Shown here one piece after another: positions 1 through 6,554 of a DNA stretch of 12,687 nt (the first letter of the stretch is position 1; each line of letters opens with the position of its first letter). The translations under genes and the position numbers were made by a program. The notes below the pieces were generated by a model that was given only the letters and a program-made list of their open reading frames with translations, was not told the origin of the DNA and ran no database searches. This DNA is from Acidobacteriota bacterium (GTDB taxonomy: Bacteria > Acidobacteriota > Blastocatellia > Pyrinomonadales > Pyrinomonadaceae): NCBI GenBank assembly GCA_023415725.1, contig JAEZJR010000223.1:1-12687 (forward strand), written 5' to 3'.

Positions 1-1
1 C

Positions 2-28
2 GCAAAGCTCGCGGAGGACGCGAAGTAA
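2..28 (+). CDS. C-terminal end of an upstream gene (partial)
   Basis: The frame starting at base 2 reads AKLAEDAK and then a TAA stop at 26-28. This looks like an ordinary charged, helical protein C-terminus, with the rest of the gene outside the window. Only eight codons are visible, so no family can be named, and a chance open frame is quite possible. The following 29-83 stretch holds only a possible promoter for the next gene. Confidence 0.3.
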   Translation, partial: AKLAEDAK

Positions 29-67
29 TAAAGTAGAGTTATGGGATTAACGGTCTTGTGACTGTAA

Positions 68-73
68 GATAAT
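68..73 (+). promoter_or_regulatory. Possible -10 element (GATAAT) close to the start codon
   Basis: GATAAT lies 10 nt before the ATG at 84. There is no Shine-Dalgarno sequence between them (the spacer is GAGTTAACCG). The spacing would put transcription initiation only a few bases before the start codon, suggesting a leaderless or very short-leader mRNA. No convincing -35 hexamer is visible at 16-18 nt upstream. Confidence 0.25.
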
Positions 74-83
74 GAGTTAACCG

Positions 84-539
84 ATGCGTTTCGTCAAAGA
101 AAGCGTGATACGCTGCCCGCCTGAGCGGGTGTGGGAGTTCCATGAATTGCCCGACGCCTTTCAGCGGCTAGTGCCGCCGTGGGAGAAGGTGCGGGTCATC
201 AAACAGGCGAACATTTCGGAGATCGGTTCGAAGACGATCATCGAGGGCAAGGTCCTCGGTCCGTTCAAGGTACGTTGGATCGCGGAGCACACGGCTTACG
301 ACCCACCCAGGATGTTCGAGGACGTGCAGGTCTCGGGACCGTTCAAGACGTGGAGGCATCGCCACATCATCGAACCGCACCCGGAAGGAGCGATCCTCCG
401 GGACGAGGTTTTCTACGAACCGCCGGCGTCGTTCCTCGGCGTCTCGATCGCCCCGATGTTCGTGGTGCCCAGGTTGGAGAAGATGTTCAATTACCGTCAC
501 GAGGTGACGAGGCGGTGGTGCGAGGAAGGAGGAAAATGA
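84..539 (+). CDS. SRPBCC (START/Bet v1-like) family protein
   Basis: This is a 151-residue protein whose length and pattern fit the SRPBCC helix-grip fold, a small cytoplasmic domain with a deep hydrophobic ligand pocket. Visible hallmarks are the N-terminal strand plus 'PPERVWEFHELPDAFQRLVPPW' (about residues 12-33), which matches the coenzyme Q-binding/cyclase-dehydrase subgroup, the 'GPFKVRW' strand near 59-65, and a long C-terminal helix (about 127-147). No catalytic residue can be named and the ligand is unknown. The ATG at 84 is the first sensible start; it has no Shine-Dalgarno sequence. The stop overlaps the start of the DinB-family gene (ATGA, 536-539), so the two are probably co-transcribed and translationally coupled. 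The fold assignment is fairly secure, the function is not. Confidence 0.8.
   Translation: MRFVKESVIRCPPERVWEFHELPDAFQRLVPPWEKVRVIKQANISEIGSKTIIEGKVLGPFKVRWIAEHTAYDPPRMFEDVQVSGPFKTWRHRHIIEPHPEGAILRDEVFYEPPASFLGVSIAPMFVVPRLEKMFNYRHEVTRRWCEEGGK
523..532 (+). promoter_or_regulatory. Strong Shine-Dalgarno for the DinB-family gene
   Basis: The purine run AGGAAGGAGG sits at the end of the SRPBCC gene, just before the ATG at 536. It settles the DinB start, because the same frame is open further upstream without such a site. The GGAGG part is only 3 nt from the ATG, while the first AGGA lies 9 nt away and is better placed. With the ATGA overlap it suggests coupled translation. Confidence 0.65.
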
Positions 540-1027
540 AGGAAATTCTGGAACGGCAATTTTCGCTTTGTTTCGATGAGAACGGATGGTTCGTCGCCGT
601 GCGCAACGCGCTCGAGGGTGTGACCTACGAGCAGGCCGCGTGGAAGGCCGACGACCGAGACGGCAACTGCATCTGGGAAACGCTCTCTCACATCACCTAT
701 TACAACAACGCGTACCTGCAGCGGTTCAAGGGGATCGAGTTCGAATACCACGTCGACACCAATGACCAGACCTTCAGCACCGGCGAATACACCGAAGCCG
801 ATTGGCAGGCCGACATCGCCCGTTTTGATGCCGTGATGAACGAATTTCGCGAGCTTATAAGGGCCGCTGACGAATCTAAATTCACCGAGCCCGTCCCTAC
901 GAATACTTCACGCAAATGGTGGGAAGTGATCGCCGACATCAACGCCCATAACGCCTACCACGGCGGCCAGGTCCTGCTGCTCAGAAAACTCCAGGGTAGC
1001 TGGAACCCCGAAAAAGGCGTTTCGTAA
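536..1027 (+). CDS. DinB/YfiT-like four-helix metal-binding protein
   Basis: This 163-residue protein has the size and His pattern of the DinB/YfiT superfamily, four-helix bundles with a three-His divalent metal site. The likely ligands are H52 in 'ETLSHITYYNN' and H138 and H142 in 'NAHNAYHGGQ'. The HxxxH followed by GGQ in the last helix is the most diagnostic piece. Family members include thiol-dependent transferases and damage-induced proteins of unknown role; the name does not imply the DNA polymerase DinB. No substrate can be read from the sequence. The start at 536 is supported by the purine-rich site at 523-532 and the ATGA overlap with the SRPBCC gene. Co-expression of an SRPBCC pocket protein with a metal-binding bundle suggests a shared small-molecule job, but that is inference. 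Confidence 0.82.
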   Translation: MKEILERQFSLCFDENGWFVAVRNALEGVTYEQAAWKADDRDGNCIWETLSHITYYNNAYLQRFKGIEFEYHVDTNDQTFSTGEYTEADWQADIARFDAVMNEFRELIRAADESKFTEPVPTNTSRKWWEVIADINAHNAYHGGQVLLLRKLQGSWNPEKGVS

Positions 1028-1090
1028 CGATTTAACACTCTGTCAGGGAACATACGCCGCGTCATCGATCCATTTGGCTGAATTGGATTG

Positions 1091-2056
1091 ATGGCTGCCC
1101 CTGCGCGCGAAGGCGAAAACGAATCGGTCGTGGCGATATTCGCCGCTATCATCGGCAATCTTTTGATCGCCGTGGTGAAGTTCACGGCTTCGCTCTTTAC
1201 CGGCAGCTCCGCGATGCTGTCCGAAGGCATCCACTCCGTGGTGGATACGGGCAACGGGCTTCTGATGCTGGTGGGGATACGCAGCAGTCGTCGCCCGCCC
1301 GACGAAGAACATCCCTTCGGCCACGGCCGCGAGCTTTATTTCTGGTCGCTGGTGGTCGCCTTCAGCATCTTCGCGGTGGGTGGCGGCGTTTCGATCTACG
1401 AGGGGATCACGCACCTGCAGCACCCGGAGCAGATCGAAAACGTGTGGTGGAACTACGGTGTTTTGGGAGCTTCACTAATTTTCGAGGGGATCACCTGGTT
1501 GTTCGGGTGGCGGGCGTTCTCCAAGGTGCGGCGCGGCCGTTCCGTTGTCGAAGCGATGCGGCTCAGTAAAGACCCGACCAGCTTCACTGTCCTGCTCGAG
1601 GATTCAGCGGCGATGGCCGGCCTACTGGTCGCTTTCGTCGGCGTCTTCCTCAGCCATGAGCTCGGGATGCCATTGTTCGACGGCGTCGCTTCGATCCTGA
1701 TCGGCGTGATCTTATGCCTTGTTGCGTTGTTCCTCGGGGCGGAATCCAAGAGCCTCCTTATCGGCGAGGCGGCGGACAAGGAAACCATTCGGGGCATCCG
1801 GCAGGTAGCCGAGGCGGAGACGAATGTGGAAGAGGTCCTCAAGATCCTCACCATCTACATCGGCCCCAACGACGTCGCTGCGACGCTCGAGCTGAAATTC
1901 CAGCCTGAAATAACCGCCACCGAGCTGCGGCATGCCATAAGAAGGATCGAACTCGCCATTCGCGAAAAATACCCCGCGATCAAGCGCGTCTACTACGAAG
2001 CGGAATCCCTATCGGAAAAGGAATTGGCCCTGACCGAAAGTGTAACGGCTCAATGA
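1091..2056 (+). CDS. Cation diffusion facilitator (CDF) family transporter
   Basis: This is a 321-residue inner-membrane protein expected to export a divalent metal (Zn, Mn, Fe or Co) in exchange for protons. Residues about 13-38, 52-63, 84-105, 120-140, 166-189 and 194-216 are hydrophobic and fit six helices. The metal-site signature of helix 2 is present as 'SEGIHSVVDTGN' (H48, D52), followed by 'HPFGHGRELYFW' (74-85). In helix 5 the usual His-Asp pair is replaced by 'LLEDSAAMAGL' (E170, D171), a form I associate with the SLC30A9-like branch, so the substrate is uncertain. A cytoplasmic ferredoxin-like tail (about 228-305) follows. A TTG at 1088 precedes the ATG; I prefer the ATG. There is no clear Shine-Dalgarno and no obvious promoter in 1028-1090. 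The stop is 5 bp from that of the convergent hydrolase gene. Confidence 0.9.
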   Translation: MAAPAREGENESVVAIFAAIIGNLLIAVVKFTASLFTGSSAMLSEGIHSVVDTGNGLLMLVGIRSSRRPPDEEHPFGHGRELYFWSLVVAFSIFAVGGGVSIYEGITHLQHPEQIENVWWNYGVLGASLIFEGITWLFGWRAFSKVRRGRSVVEAMRLSKDPTSFTVLLEDSAAMAGLLVAFVGVFLSHELGMPLFDGVASILIGVILCLVALFLGAESKSLLIGEAADKETIRGIRQVAEAETNVEEVLKILTIYIGPNDVAATLELKFQPEITATELRHAIRRIELAIREKYPAIKRVYYEAESLSEKELALTESVTAQ

Positions 2057-2061
2057 GCTTT

Positions 2062-3201
2062 CTAGAAAAGCATTCGCACACGCTTCCGCAGTCGCGTGTA
2101 GACTTCCCCGCCCGCGACGTCCGTGTTGAAGACGATTACGGAAGCCGACCGGCTCGCGGGCTCGAGATCGATATAGCTGATAAAGCCGTTCTGGTCACCG
2201 CCGTGGCCGATAAAGGTTCGGCCGTCGCGTTTGTCGACGAAATAGATAAGGCCGACGTCAGTGGTGAAGCCGGGATTGCCGTTTGCATCGGTCGGTGCTG
2301 GAAGTTGCGGCTGCCACATCTCTTCGAGCGAGGAGCGCTTCAGCACCCCGTCGTTCACGGCTTTTGCGCCGCTGCCGGTGAGGAAGTTCAGGTACTTCAC
2401 CATATCCGAGATCGGCGAGTTTAGCCCGCTGTTCGAGACCGTGATGCCGGTATTAACGTCGAAGCGGCCCTCGCTGCGTTTCCCCTCTCGCATATAATAG
2501 GAATGCGAGCGGTCCTTTAGCAGGTGATACGGCGTCGCGTCGAAGTAGCTGCGGTGCATCCCGAGCGGTTTGAGGATGTTCTTGTCGACGTAAACCTCAT
2601 AATCGTCGCCGGTGAGTTTCTCGATGATACGGCCGAGAAAGATGATCCCCGGGTTCGAGTAGCTGAATTTGCTTCCCGGCTTGAAGAGGATCTCGGTGAA
2701 CGGGAACATCGCGGCGAGCTGCGAATACTCCGTCGGCTCGAACGGCTCCCACGATTCACCCTTGTCCCACGGCCAGGTCGAACCGCGGAACCCGGACGAA
2801 TGCGTCATTAAATGCCGGATCGTGATCTCGTCCATCGAACCGAACTTGTTATGCACCCCGCGAAGCTCCGGCAGGTATTTCGTCACCGGATCGTCCAGCT
2901 TGAGCAATCCTCGATCACGAAGCTGCATTATCGCGATCCCCGTGAAAGGCTTCGTGTTCGACGCCCAGTGGTAGATCGTGTCCGCGTTCACCGGCTGTTT
3001 CTTCTCGATGTTCGCGAAACCGTAATGATCCTCGGCGAGCGGCTTCCCGTCCCTCAAAAAGACGAAACTCCCGCCGGCGATCCCCTCCGCGGCGAGTTCG
3101 CGTTTGAAAGTTTCTTTGAATTCAGGGAATTTGTTCGTTTGAGCTGCGGATGTCATTGCAAATGCCAGAACCAACGTCGCCGCCATCAGGATAATTGCCA
3201 T
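2062..3201 (-). CDS. Secreted beta-lactamase-fold serine hydrolase (class C/esterase type)
   Basis: This 379-residue protein has the penicillin-binding/class C beta-lactamase fold shared by AmpC, EstB-type esterases and D-aminopeptidases. The catalytic triad motifs are all present: SxxK at S81-N-T-K84 ('HWASNTKPFTG'), YxN at Y181-S-N183 ('FSYSNPG'), and HGG at H333-G334-G335 in place of the KTG box. The HGG form is common in esterase-like members. Residues 1-20 form a hydrophobic signal sequence ending in 'TSAAQ', so export is expected, although its n-region has no basic residue. The start at 3201 is fixed by GAGGTG eight bases upstream and an in-frame stop just before it. It lies 16 bp after the TPR gene on the same strand, a likely operon. 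Nothing in the sequence identifies it as an antibiotic-resistance enzyme; the substrate is unknown. Confidence 0.88.
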   Translation of the reverse strand: MAIILMAATLVLAFAMTSAAQTNKFPEFKETFKRELAAEGIAGGSFVFLRDGKPLAEDHYGFANIEKKQPVNADTIYHWASNTKPFTGIAIMQLRDRGLLKLDDPVTKYLPELRGVHNKFGSMDEITIRHLMTHSSGFRGSTWPWDKGESWEPFEPTEYSQLAAMFPFTEILFKPGSKFSYSNPGIIFLGRIIEKLTGDDYEVYVDKNILKPLGMHRSYFDATPYHLLKDRSHSYYMREGKRSEGRFDVNTGITVSNSGLNSPISDMVKYLNFLTGSGAKAVNDGVLKRSSLEEMWQPQLPAPTDANGNPGFTTDVGLIYFVDKRDGRTFIGHGGDQNGFISYIDLEPASRSASVIVFNTDVAGGEVYTRLRKRVRMLF

Positions 3202-3207
3202 TCCAAT

Positions 3208-3213
3208 TTCACC
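3208..3213 (-). promoter_or_regulatory. Shine-Dalgarno (about GAGGTG) for the serine hydrolase
   Basis: On the minus strand the 16-bp gap after the TPR gene's stop contains GAGGTG, then AAATTGGA, then the ATG. The 8-nt spacing is good. Having its own ribosome site so close to the upstream stop fits a two-gene operon. Confidence 0.55.
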
Positions 3214-3217
3214 TCGA

Positions 3218-4867
3218 TCACTCCGGGAGATTCATTCGTTGTCTAATCGGTTCCCAGCGAGCGTCTTTCTTCAACTTATCCAGCACACGAAAGTTGCCGA
3301 ACCCGAACATAAAACCATTTCCTTCATTCAACGTACGTTCGATCACCTCGAACGCCTTGTCGAAGTCGTCGAGAGCTGTATAGACAAGCGCTAATAGGTA
3401 CGGATTACGGGAGTCAGTATTGCCCAATATCTGCCGAGCCTTTTCCGTATCGCCTTTACGTGCATGGACATACGCCATCTGCAAGGACTTGGGGCCAGCT
3501 CCCGCTTTCTCCCAGATCTTGATCGCCTCGTCGAACCGCCCCAGTTCGGTGTAGAGGTTCCCCAACGAATAGTAAGATTGATTGTATGTCGGATTGACCT
3601 CGATAGCCCGCATTATTCGCTTTTCCGCTTCTTCGAATCGGCCAGCTTGTATGAGGAAGTTTCCGTAAACCGACGGCCACCACGGTTCCGCAGGGTCCAG
3701 CCGCATAGCGGTCTGCATGTGCACGTCGATCTCGCTGTGCCGGCCCAATCTTGAAAGAAGGTACGCGTATGCGAAATGGCCCTTCGCGTTGTTGGGGTCG
3801 AGTTCGATGCCGCGTTTGCACGACTCCTCCCCCGCCGCCCAATCGAAATCGTAGTTGTTCCGCACGAAACACATTGAAATATGTGCGGCCGCGTTGTTTG
3901 GGTCGATCTCTAGTGCCCGGAGGGTAGCGTCCCTCGTCGGTTTCTCAGCCTCACTTGCTGTTATGTCCCCGACCATCGCCCGCACCGTCCAGGCGTCGGC
4001 GAGCCCAGCCCAGGCGTCGGCGTATTCGGGTTCGATCGACACGGCCTTTTGAAACTGCTCCACAGCTTGCCGCTCGCTCTCGACCGTCCACTTCGCGAAG
4101 TAATGCTTTCCGAGATAATAGGCTTCGGAGGCCGCCGGGTCCACCACCTTGTTCTTGTTTAGCTGGAGTTGCTCCTGGGGGGTCAGTTTTATCTTGATCT
4201 CGGTCGTCAGGGCTCGGGCGATCTCGCTTTGCAGGTTCAGAATGTCCGACATTGGGCGCTCGAACTGTTGCGACCAGAGCGGCGAATCGGTCTCAGCGGC
4301 GATAAGCTGGGCGGTGACTCGGACGCGGTTATCCGTTCGCTGAACGGAGCCTTCGACCACAGCCTCAACCCCCAATTCCTTCGCGATCTCGGGGATGGTT
4401 TTGCCCGAACGCTTGTACCGCATCACGGACGTGCGGGAGATCACCTTCAACGCACCGATCTTGGAAAGATTAGTGATGATCGATTCGGTCATCCCGTCCG
4501 CGAAGTATTCCTGCGCCGGGTCGCCCGACAGATTCTCTAGCGGGAGCACCGCCACGCTTCGGATCTCTTTTACCGGGTTCGTCGTGCTGCGGTAGCTGTA
4601 TAAACCGAATGCGGCGAGGGCGACTATGATCAACCCCCCGGCGGCGATCGCCCAAACATACCGACTACGCGAGGGAGCCTGTTCCTCATCCTCCGCCGAA
4701 ACGTTACCGAACACCTTCGTGGAAGGTTCGAAGATTTGGGTGGGCTGTTCACCGGCATTCAGGTCCGATCCGCTGCCGGGGCCCTCCAATAGCTGCGAGC
4801 CGTCGTCCAGGCAATAGACCAGTGTGTCGTCGAGGTAATCACGCCTGCATTTCGGACATCGTTTCAT
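3218..4867 (-). CDS. Zinc-ribbon / single-TM / FlgO-TolB-like / TPR protein
   Basis: This is a 549-residue modular protein. Residues 1-28 form a small metal-binding ribbon with C4, C7 and C19 ('CPKC' then 'YCLDDGS'). After a low-complexity linker, one transmembrane helix (about 70-91) follows the basic 'SRSR', which predicts a cytoplasmic N-terminus and an extracytoplasmic remainder. Residues about 102-230 match the FlgO/'TolB-like' domain that accompanies TPR arrays in adenylate-cyclase and CadC-like regulators ('VAVLPLENLSGDPAQEYFADGMTESI', 'VEGSVQR', 'DSPLWSQQFERP'). Residues about 245-515 are a series of about seven TPR-like helix pairs, for example 'YYSLGNLYTELGRFDEAIKIWEKA'. No enzymatic or DNA-binding domain is visible, so it is probably a scaffold or sensor. 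It is followed after 16 bp by the secreted hydrolase gene. No good Shine-Dalgarno precedes the ATG. Confidence 0.85.
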   Translation of the reverse strand: MKRCPKCRRDYLDDTLVYCLDDGSQLLEGPGSGSDLNAGEQPTQIFEPSTKVFGNVSAEDEEQAPSRSRYVWAIAAGGLIIVALAAFGLYSYRSTTNPVKEIRSVAVLPLENLSGDPAQEYFADGMTESIITNLSKIGALKVISRTSVMRYKRSGKTIPEIAKELGVEAVVEGSVQRTDNRVRVTAQLIAAETDSPLWSQQFERPMSDILNLQSEIARALTTEIKIKLTPQEQLQLNKNKVVDPAASEAYYLGKHYFAKWTVESERQAVEQFQKAVSIEPEYADAWAGLADAWTVRAMVGDITASEAEKPTRDATLRALEIDPNNAAAHISMCFVRNNYDFDWAAGEESCKRGIELDPNNAKGHFAYAYLLSRLGRHSEIDVHMQTAMRLDPAEPWWPSVYGNFLIQAGRFEEAEKRIMRAIEVNPTYNQSYYSLGNLYTELGRFDEAIKIWEKAGAGPKSLQMAYVHARKGDTEKARQILGNTDSRNPYLLALVYTALDDFDKAFEVIERTLNEGNGFMFGFGNFRVLDKLKKDARWEPIRQRMNLPE

Positions 4868-4957
4868 ACTTCAGGTTTACGATTTCTGAGCCACGTTACC
4901 GTGACCCGGGGGATCGACAAGAGCTCATTCGCCGAGGCCGTCCGCCACCGCCCGAGA
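4868..4957. other. Short intergenic gap between two minus-strand genes
   Basis: These 90 bases separate the lipoprotein gene from the TPR gene. They contain only a weak small palindrome, CACG-TTAC-CGTG, near 4892-4903. I see no T-tract terminator, no clear promoter and no small gene, so I cannot tell whether the TPR gene has its own promoter or is read through from the lipoprotein gene. Confidence 0.4.
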
Positions 4958-5584
4958 TCAGTGGCGTATATCCACGACAAGCCGGGCCGGGTTCTTCAGT
5001 TCGAGTACACGGTACTTGTTCGGCGATGAAACCCCGAGCACCCATTCCACCTCCGCCTCGAAATCGCAGATCAGCTTGAGGTCTTTGACTATCGTGAGGT
5101 TCGGCGAACGCGTTCGGTCCTTGATCGTCGGCTCGCCCGCTTCGGTGTGGGCGTTAGCACCGGTAAAGAGCACGGAAAGCCACGCATCGCCCTGAAACGG
5201 AACGACATCCCCCGAACCGCACGCACGGACGGGCTTGTCGATGTATTCGATCCTGTAACTGGGAATCTGCGCGCCTGCGAATTCGAAAACGACCCGGTCG
5301 TAATTCGGATGCATGGCCGATCGCACGTCGCTGAGCATTACCGCGCCGGTCGCCGCCGGGTTCTCCTTCAAGGTGTTGCCAGCCTTCCCTTGGAAATCGG
5401 AGGGAGATTCCGACGCTGCCTCATCGGCGGGTGGTGTCGGCGACGGCGTCATGGGTGGCTCCGCCGTGCGTGATGGTACGGCCCCGGGCGTCGCGTTCGC
5501 TAGGTTCGAGTTCGTCTCCGGCACGCCCGAGCATGCGGCCGTCATCACCGCCGCCATCAAGATCGCGATCCATGTTGATCTCAT
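4958..5584 (-). CDS. Lipoprotein with C-terminal AMIN-like domain
   Basis: This 208-residue protein begins with a basic-hydrophobic signal ending 'VMTAACSG', with C18 as the likely lipidated cysteine, although the -3 position is Thr rather than the preferred Leu. A Pro/Thr/Ser/Glu-rich linker (about 20-75) follows, as in surface-anchored lipoproteins. Residues about 83-208 form one beta-rich domain, with 'YDRVVFEFAG' (95-104), 'WLSVLFTGANAH' (135-146) and the terminal 'YRVLELKNPARLVVDIRH' (191-208). That last pattern is typical of AMIN and AMIN-like domains, which in known cases bind cell wall or sit in envelope complexes. C122 and C173 could form a disulfide. An in-frame GTG at 5590 is an alternative start; I chose the ATG at 5584 because TACAAT lies 7 nt before it. 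It is divergent from the membrane-protein gene at 5656. Confidence 0.75.
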   Translation of the reverse strand: MRSTWIAILMAAVMTAACSGVPETNSNLANATPGAVPSRTAEPPMTPSPTPPADEAASESPSDFQGKAGNTLKENPAATGAVMLSDVRSAMHPNYDRVVFEFAGAQIPSYRIEYIDKPVRACGSGDVVPFQGDAWLSVLFTGANAHTEAGEPTIKDRTRSPNLTIVKDLKLICDFEAEVEWVLGVSSPNKYRVLELKNPARLVVDIRH

Positions 5585-5591
5585 CCGCACG

Positions 5592-5597
5592 ATTGTA
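5592..5597 (-). promoter_or_regulatory. Possible -10 element (TACAAT) for the lipoprotein gene
   Basis: On the minus strand TACAAT differs from TATAAT at one position and ends 7 nt before the ATG at 5584. That predicts initiation at or beside the A of the start codon, a leaderless mRNA. A weak -35 candidate, TTGCAC, lies 19 nt upstream. The GTG at 5590 would lie upstream of such a transcription start. Confidence 0.35.
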
Positions 5598-5639
5598 GCT
5601 CAATTGCTTCCGGCTAGTGCAAACGAGCCCGAACGGTGT

Positions 5640-5645
5640 CACAAT
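5640..5645 (+). promoter_or_regulatory. Possible -10 element (CACAAT) for the membrane-protein gene
   Basis: CACAAT ends 10 nt before the ATG at 5656, with no Shine-Dalgarno in the spacer. It resembles the TACAAT elements before the lipoprotein and alaS-like genes. No good -35 is seen. The 71-bp divergent gap would then hold two short-leader promoters facing away from each other. Confidence 0.22.
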
Positions 5646-5655
5646 ACCCGGCGCT

Positions 5656-6057
5656 ATGCGGCGGATACATCTGATCGTCGGTGCGTTATTGTTCATTGCC
5701 TTCCTGGTCACCGGCCGGCTCATGCGGCAGGATTTCCCCGACAAGGAGATCATCGATCAGGAATTCCGGATGCTGATGCGCTCGCGGCACATCTACATCC
5801 TCTTTGCCTCGCTGATCAACCTGTGCCTGGGGCTATATTTCGTGTGGGGGAAGCAGAAACTCACGCGAGCATTCCAGGTCGCAGGTTCGGCCGTTTTGAC
5901 GGCATCGGGCGCGCTGCTTGTGTGGGCTTTCTTCGCGGAGACGTATTTTACCCACCACTTTTCTGACATGAGCCGTCGGGGAATCTACCTCGCACTCGCC
6001 GGCATTGGCGTCCACGTGATCGCCGCCTTCGCCGATCGGGAAAGTAAAAGTAACTAG
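5656..6057 (+). CDS. Small four-helix integral membrane protein
   Basis: This 133-residue protein is almost wholly hydrophobic, with four likely membrane helices at about 4-21, 46-65, 73-96 and 108-126. Between the first two is a charged segment 'RQDFPDKEIIDQEFRMLMRSRH' (24-45), and the C-terminus is polar ('DRESKSN'). The layout and the 'SRHIYILFASLINLCLGLYF' helix resemble small uncharacterised membrane proteins, but I do not recognise a named family and no functional motif is visible. The ATG at 5656 starts right at the first helix; an in-frame TTG upstream at 5617 would add a hydrophilic stretch overlapping the putative promoter and is less likely. The gene ends 4 bases before the GTG of the next gene, which differs in composition. 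Confidence 0.65.
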   Translation: MRRIHLIVGALLFIAFLVTGRLMRQDFPDKEIIDQEFRMLMRSRHIYILFASLINLCLGLYFVWGKQKLTRAFQVAGSAVLTASGALLVWAFFAETYFTHHFSDMSRRGIYLALAGIGVHVIAAFADRESKSN

Positions 6058-6061
6058 AGTT

Positions 6062-6496
6062 GTGGAAAGGTCAAACTACCAACAAATCGGAACTTTACAT
6101 GACACAGCGGAAAAGCTCATCGGTGTTCGGTACTCGATGTATGACGCCGCTTCGAACGGTCAAGATTGGATCGACGCTATTGAATTGCAATTCGAAAATG
6201 GCACGGTCGCTACAGTTTACGTTGACTCCGAGTTCGACATGCTAAGGTTGGAATTAAAAGAGGTCGAAGTTCGTGAAGATTGTTATGTTAGGGACGCGGC
6301 CCCTTCGGCTCCTTGGCCGGAAGCTCTAGGAAAATCTTTGTCCTGGGTTTGGATACTAACGAATCAGCAGGGATATGAAGACGGCCTTCGCTTTGAGTTC
6401 TCCTCAAATAATGAAGGGAAAAACGTTTCGGTAGTAACTCTTATCGGTATAGCCTCACGGATTCAGATATATTCTTCGGAAAAGATTGATTTCTAG
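6062..6496 (+). CDS. Hypothetical protein, lower GC than its neighbours (possibly DUF6334-like)
   Basis: This 144-residue, soluble, acidic protein has no signal peptide or membrane helix. It looks like a small alpha/beta domain, with 'WIDAIELQFENGTVATVYVDSEFDMLRLEL' (about 36-65), a tryptophan-rich middle ('LGKSLSWVWILTNQQGYEDGLRFEF', about 89-113) and a beta-rich end ('VVTLIGIASRIQIYSSEKI'). The pattern recalls DUF6334-type proteins, some of which I suspect are immunity-like, but this is weak recall. By hand count GC over 6181-6480 is about 46%, against about 60% in alaS-like sequence, which suggests separate acquisition. The GTG at 6062 is 4 bases after the previous stop; there is no convincing Shine-Dalgarno, and the next in-frame ATG (6137) would remove 25 residues. 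Confidence 0.6.
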   Translation: MERSNYQQIGTLHDTAEKLIGVRYSMYDAASNGQDWIDAIELQFENGTVATVYVDSEFDMLRLELKEVEVREDCYVRDAAPSAPWPEALGKSLSWVWILTNQQGYEDGLRFEFSSNNEGKNVSVVTLIGIASRIQIYSSEKIDF

Positions 6497-6539
6497 CTAA
6501 TCATTGACCACGCCCGCGTGCATCGCCCCAACCCTGATA

Positions 6540-6545
6540 TACAAT
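6540..6545 (+). promoter_or_regulatory. Possible -10 element (TACAAT) for the alaS-like gene
   Basis: TACAAT in the context GATATACAATAG ends 9 nt before the ATG at 6555, and there is no Shine-Dalgarno in the spacer AGACCTGTA. A TTGACC at 6504 is about 30 nt upstream, too far to be its -35. If active, it would express the truncated gene from a nearly leaderless transcript. Confidence 0.32.
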
Positions 6546-6554
6546 AGACCTGTA

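Noticed and set aside
179..535. N-terminal extension of the DinB-family frame by 119 residues
   Set aside because: It is the out-of-frame shadow of the SRPBCC gene, rich in Arg and Gly with no family pattern. The strong purine-rich site and ATGA overlap fix the start at 536.
2053..2424. Plus-strand frame overlapping the CDF stop
   Set aside because: It lies antisense to the serine hydrolase, whose SxxK, YxN and HGG motifs are clear, and shows no recognisable pattern.
2062..3201. Antibiotic-resistance beta-lactamase
   Set aside because: The fold and triad are shared with esterases and peptidases, and the HGG box replaces KTG. Nothing in the context points to resistance.
3218..5584. New defence or toxin-antitoxin system in the minus-strand block
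   Set aside because: The genes are recognisable envelope and signalling families with no nuclease, toxin, reverse transcriptase or NTPase effector.
6504..6554. Upstream extension of the alaS-like gene, or hidden remains of its catalytic domain
   Set aside because: The added 17 residues show no AlaRS similarity. I looked for the class-II motif regions in the frames upstream and found only the hypothetical and membrane-protein genes.
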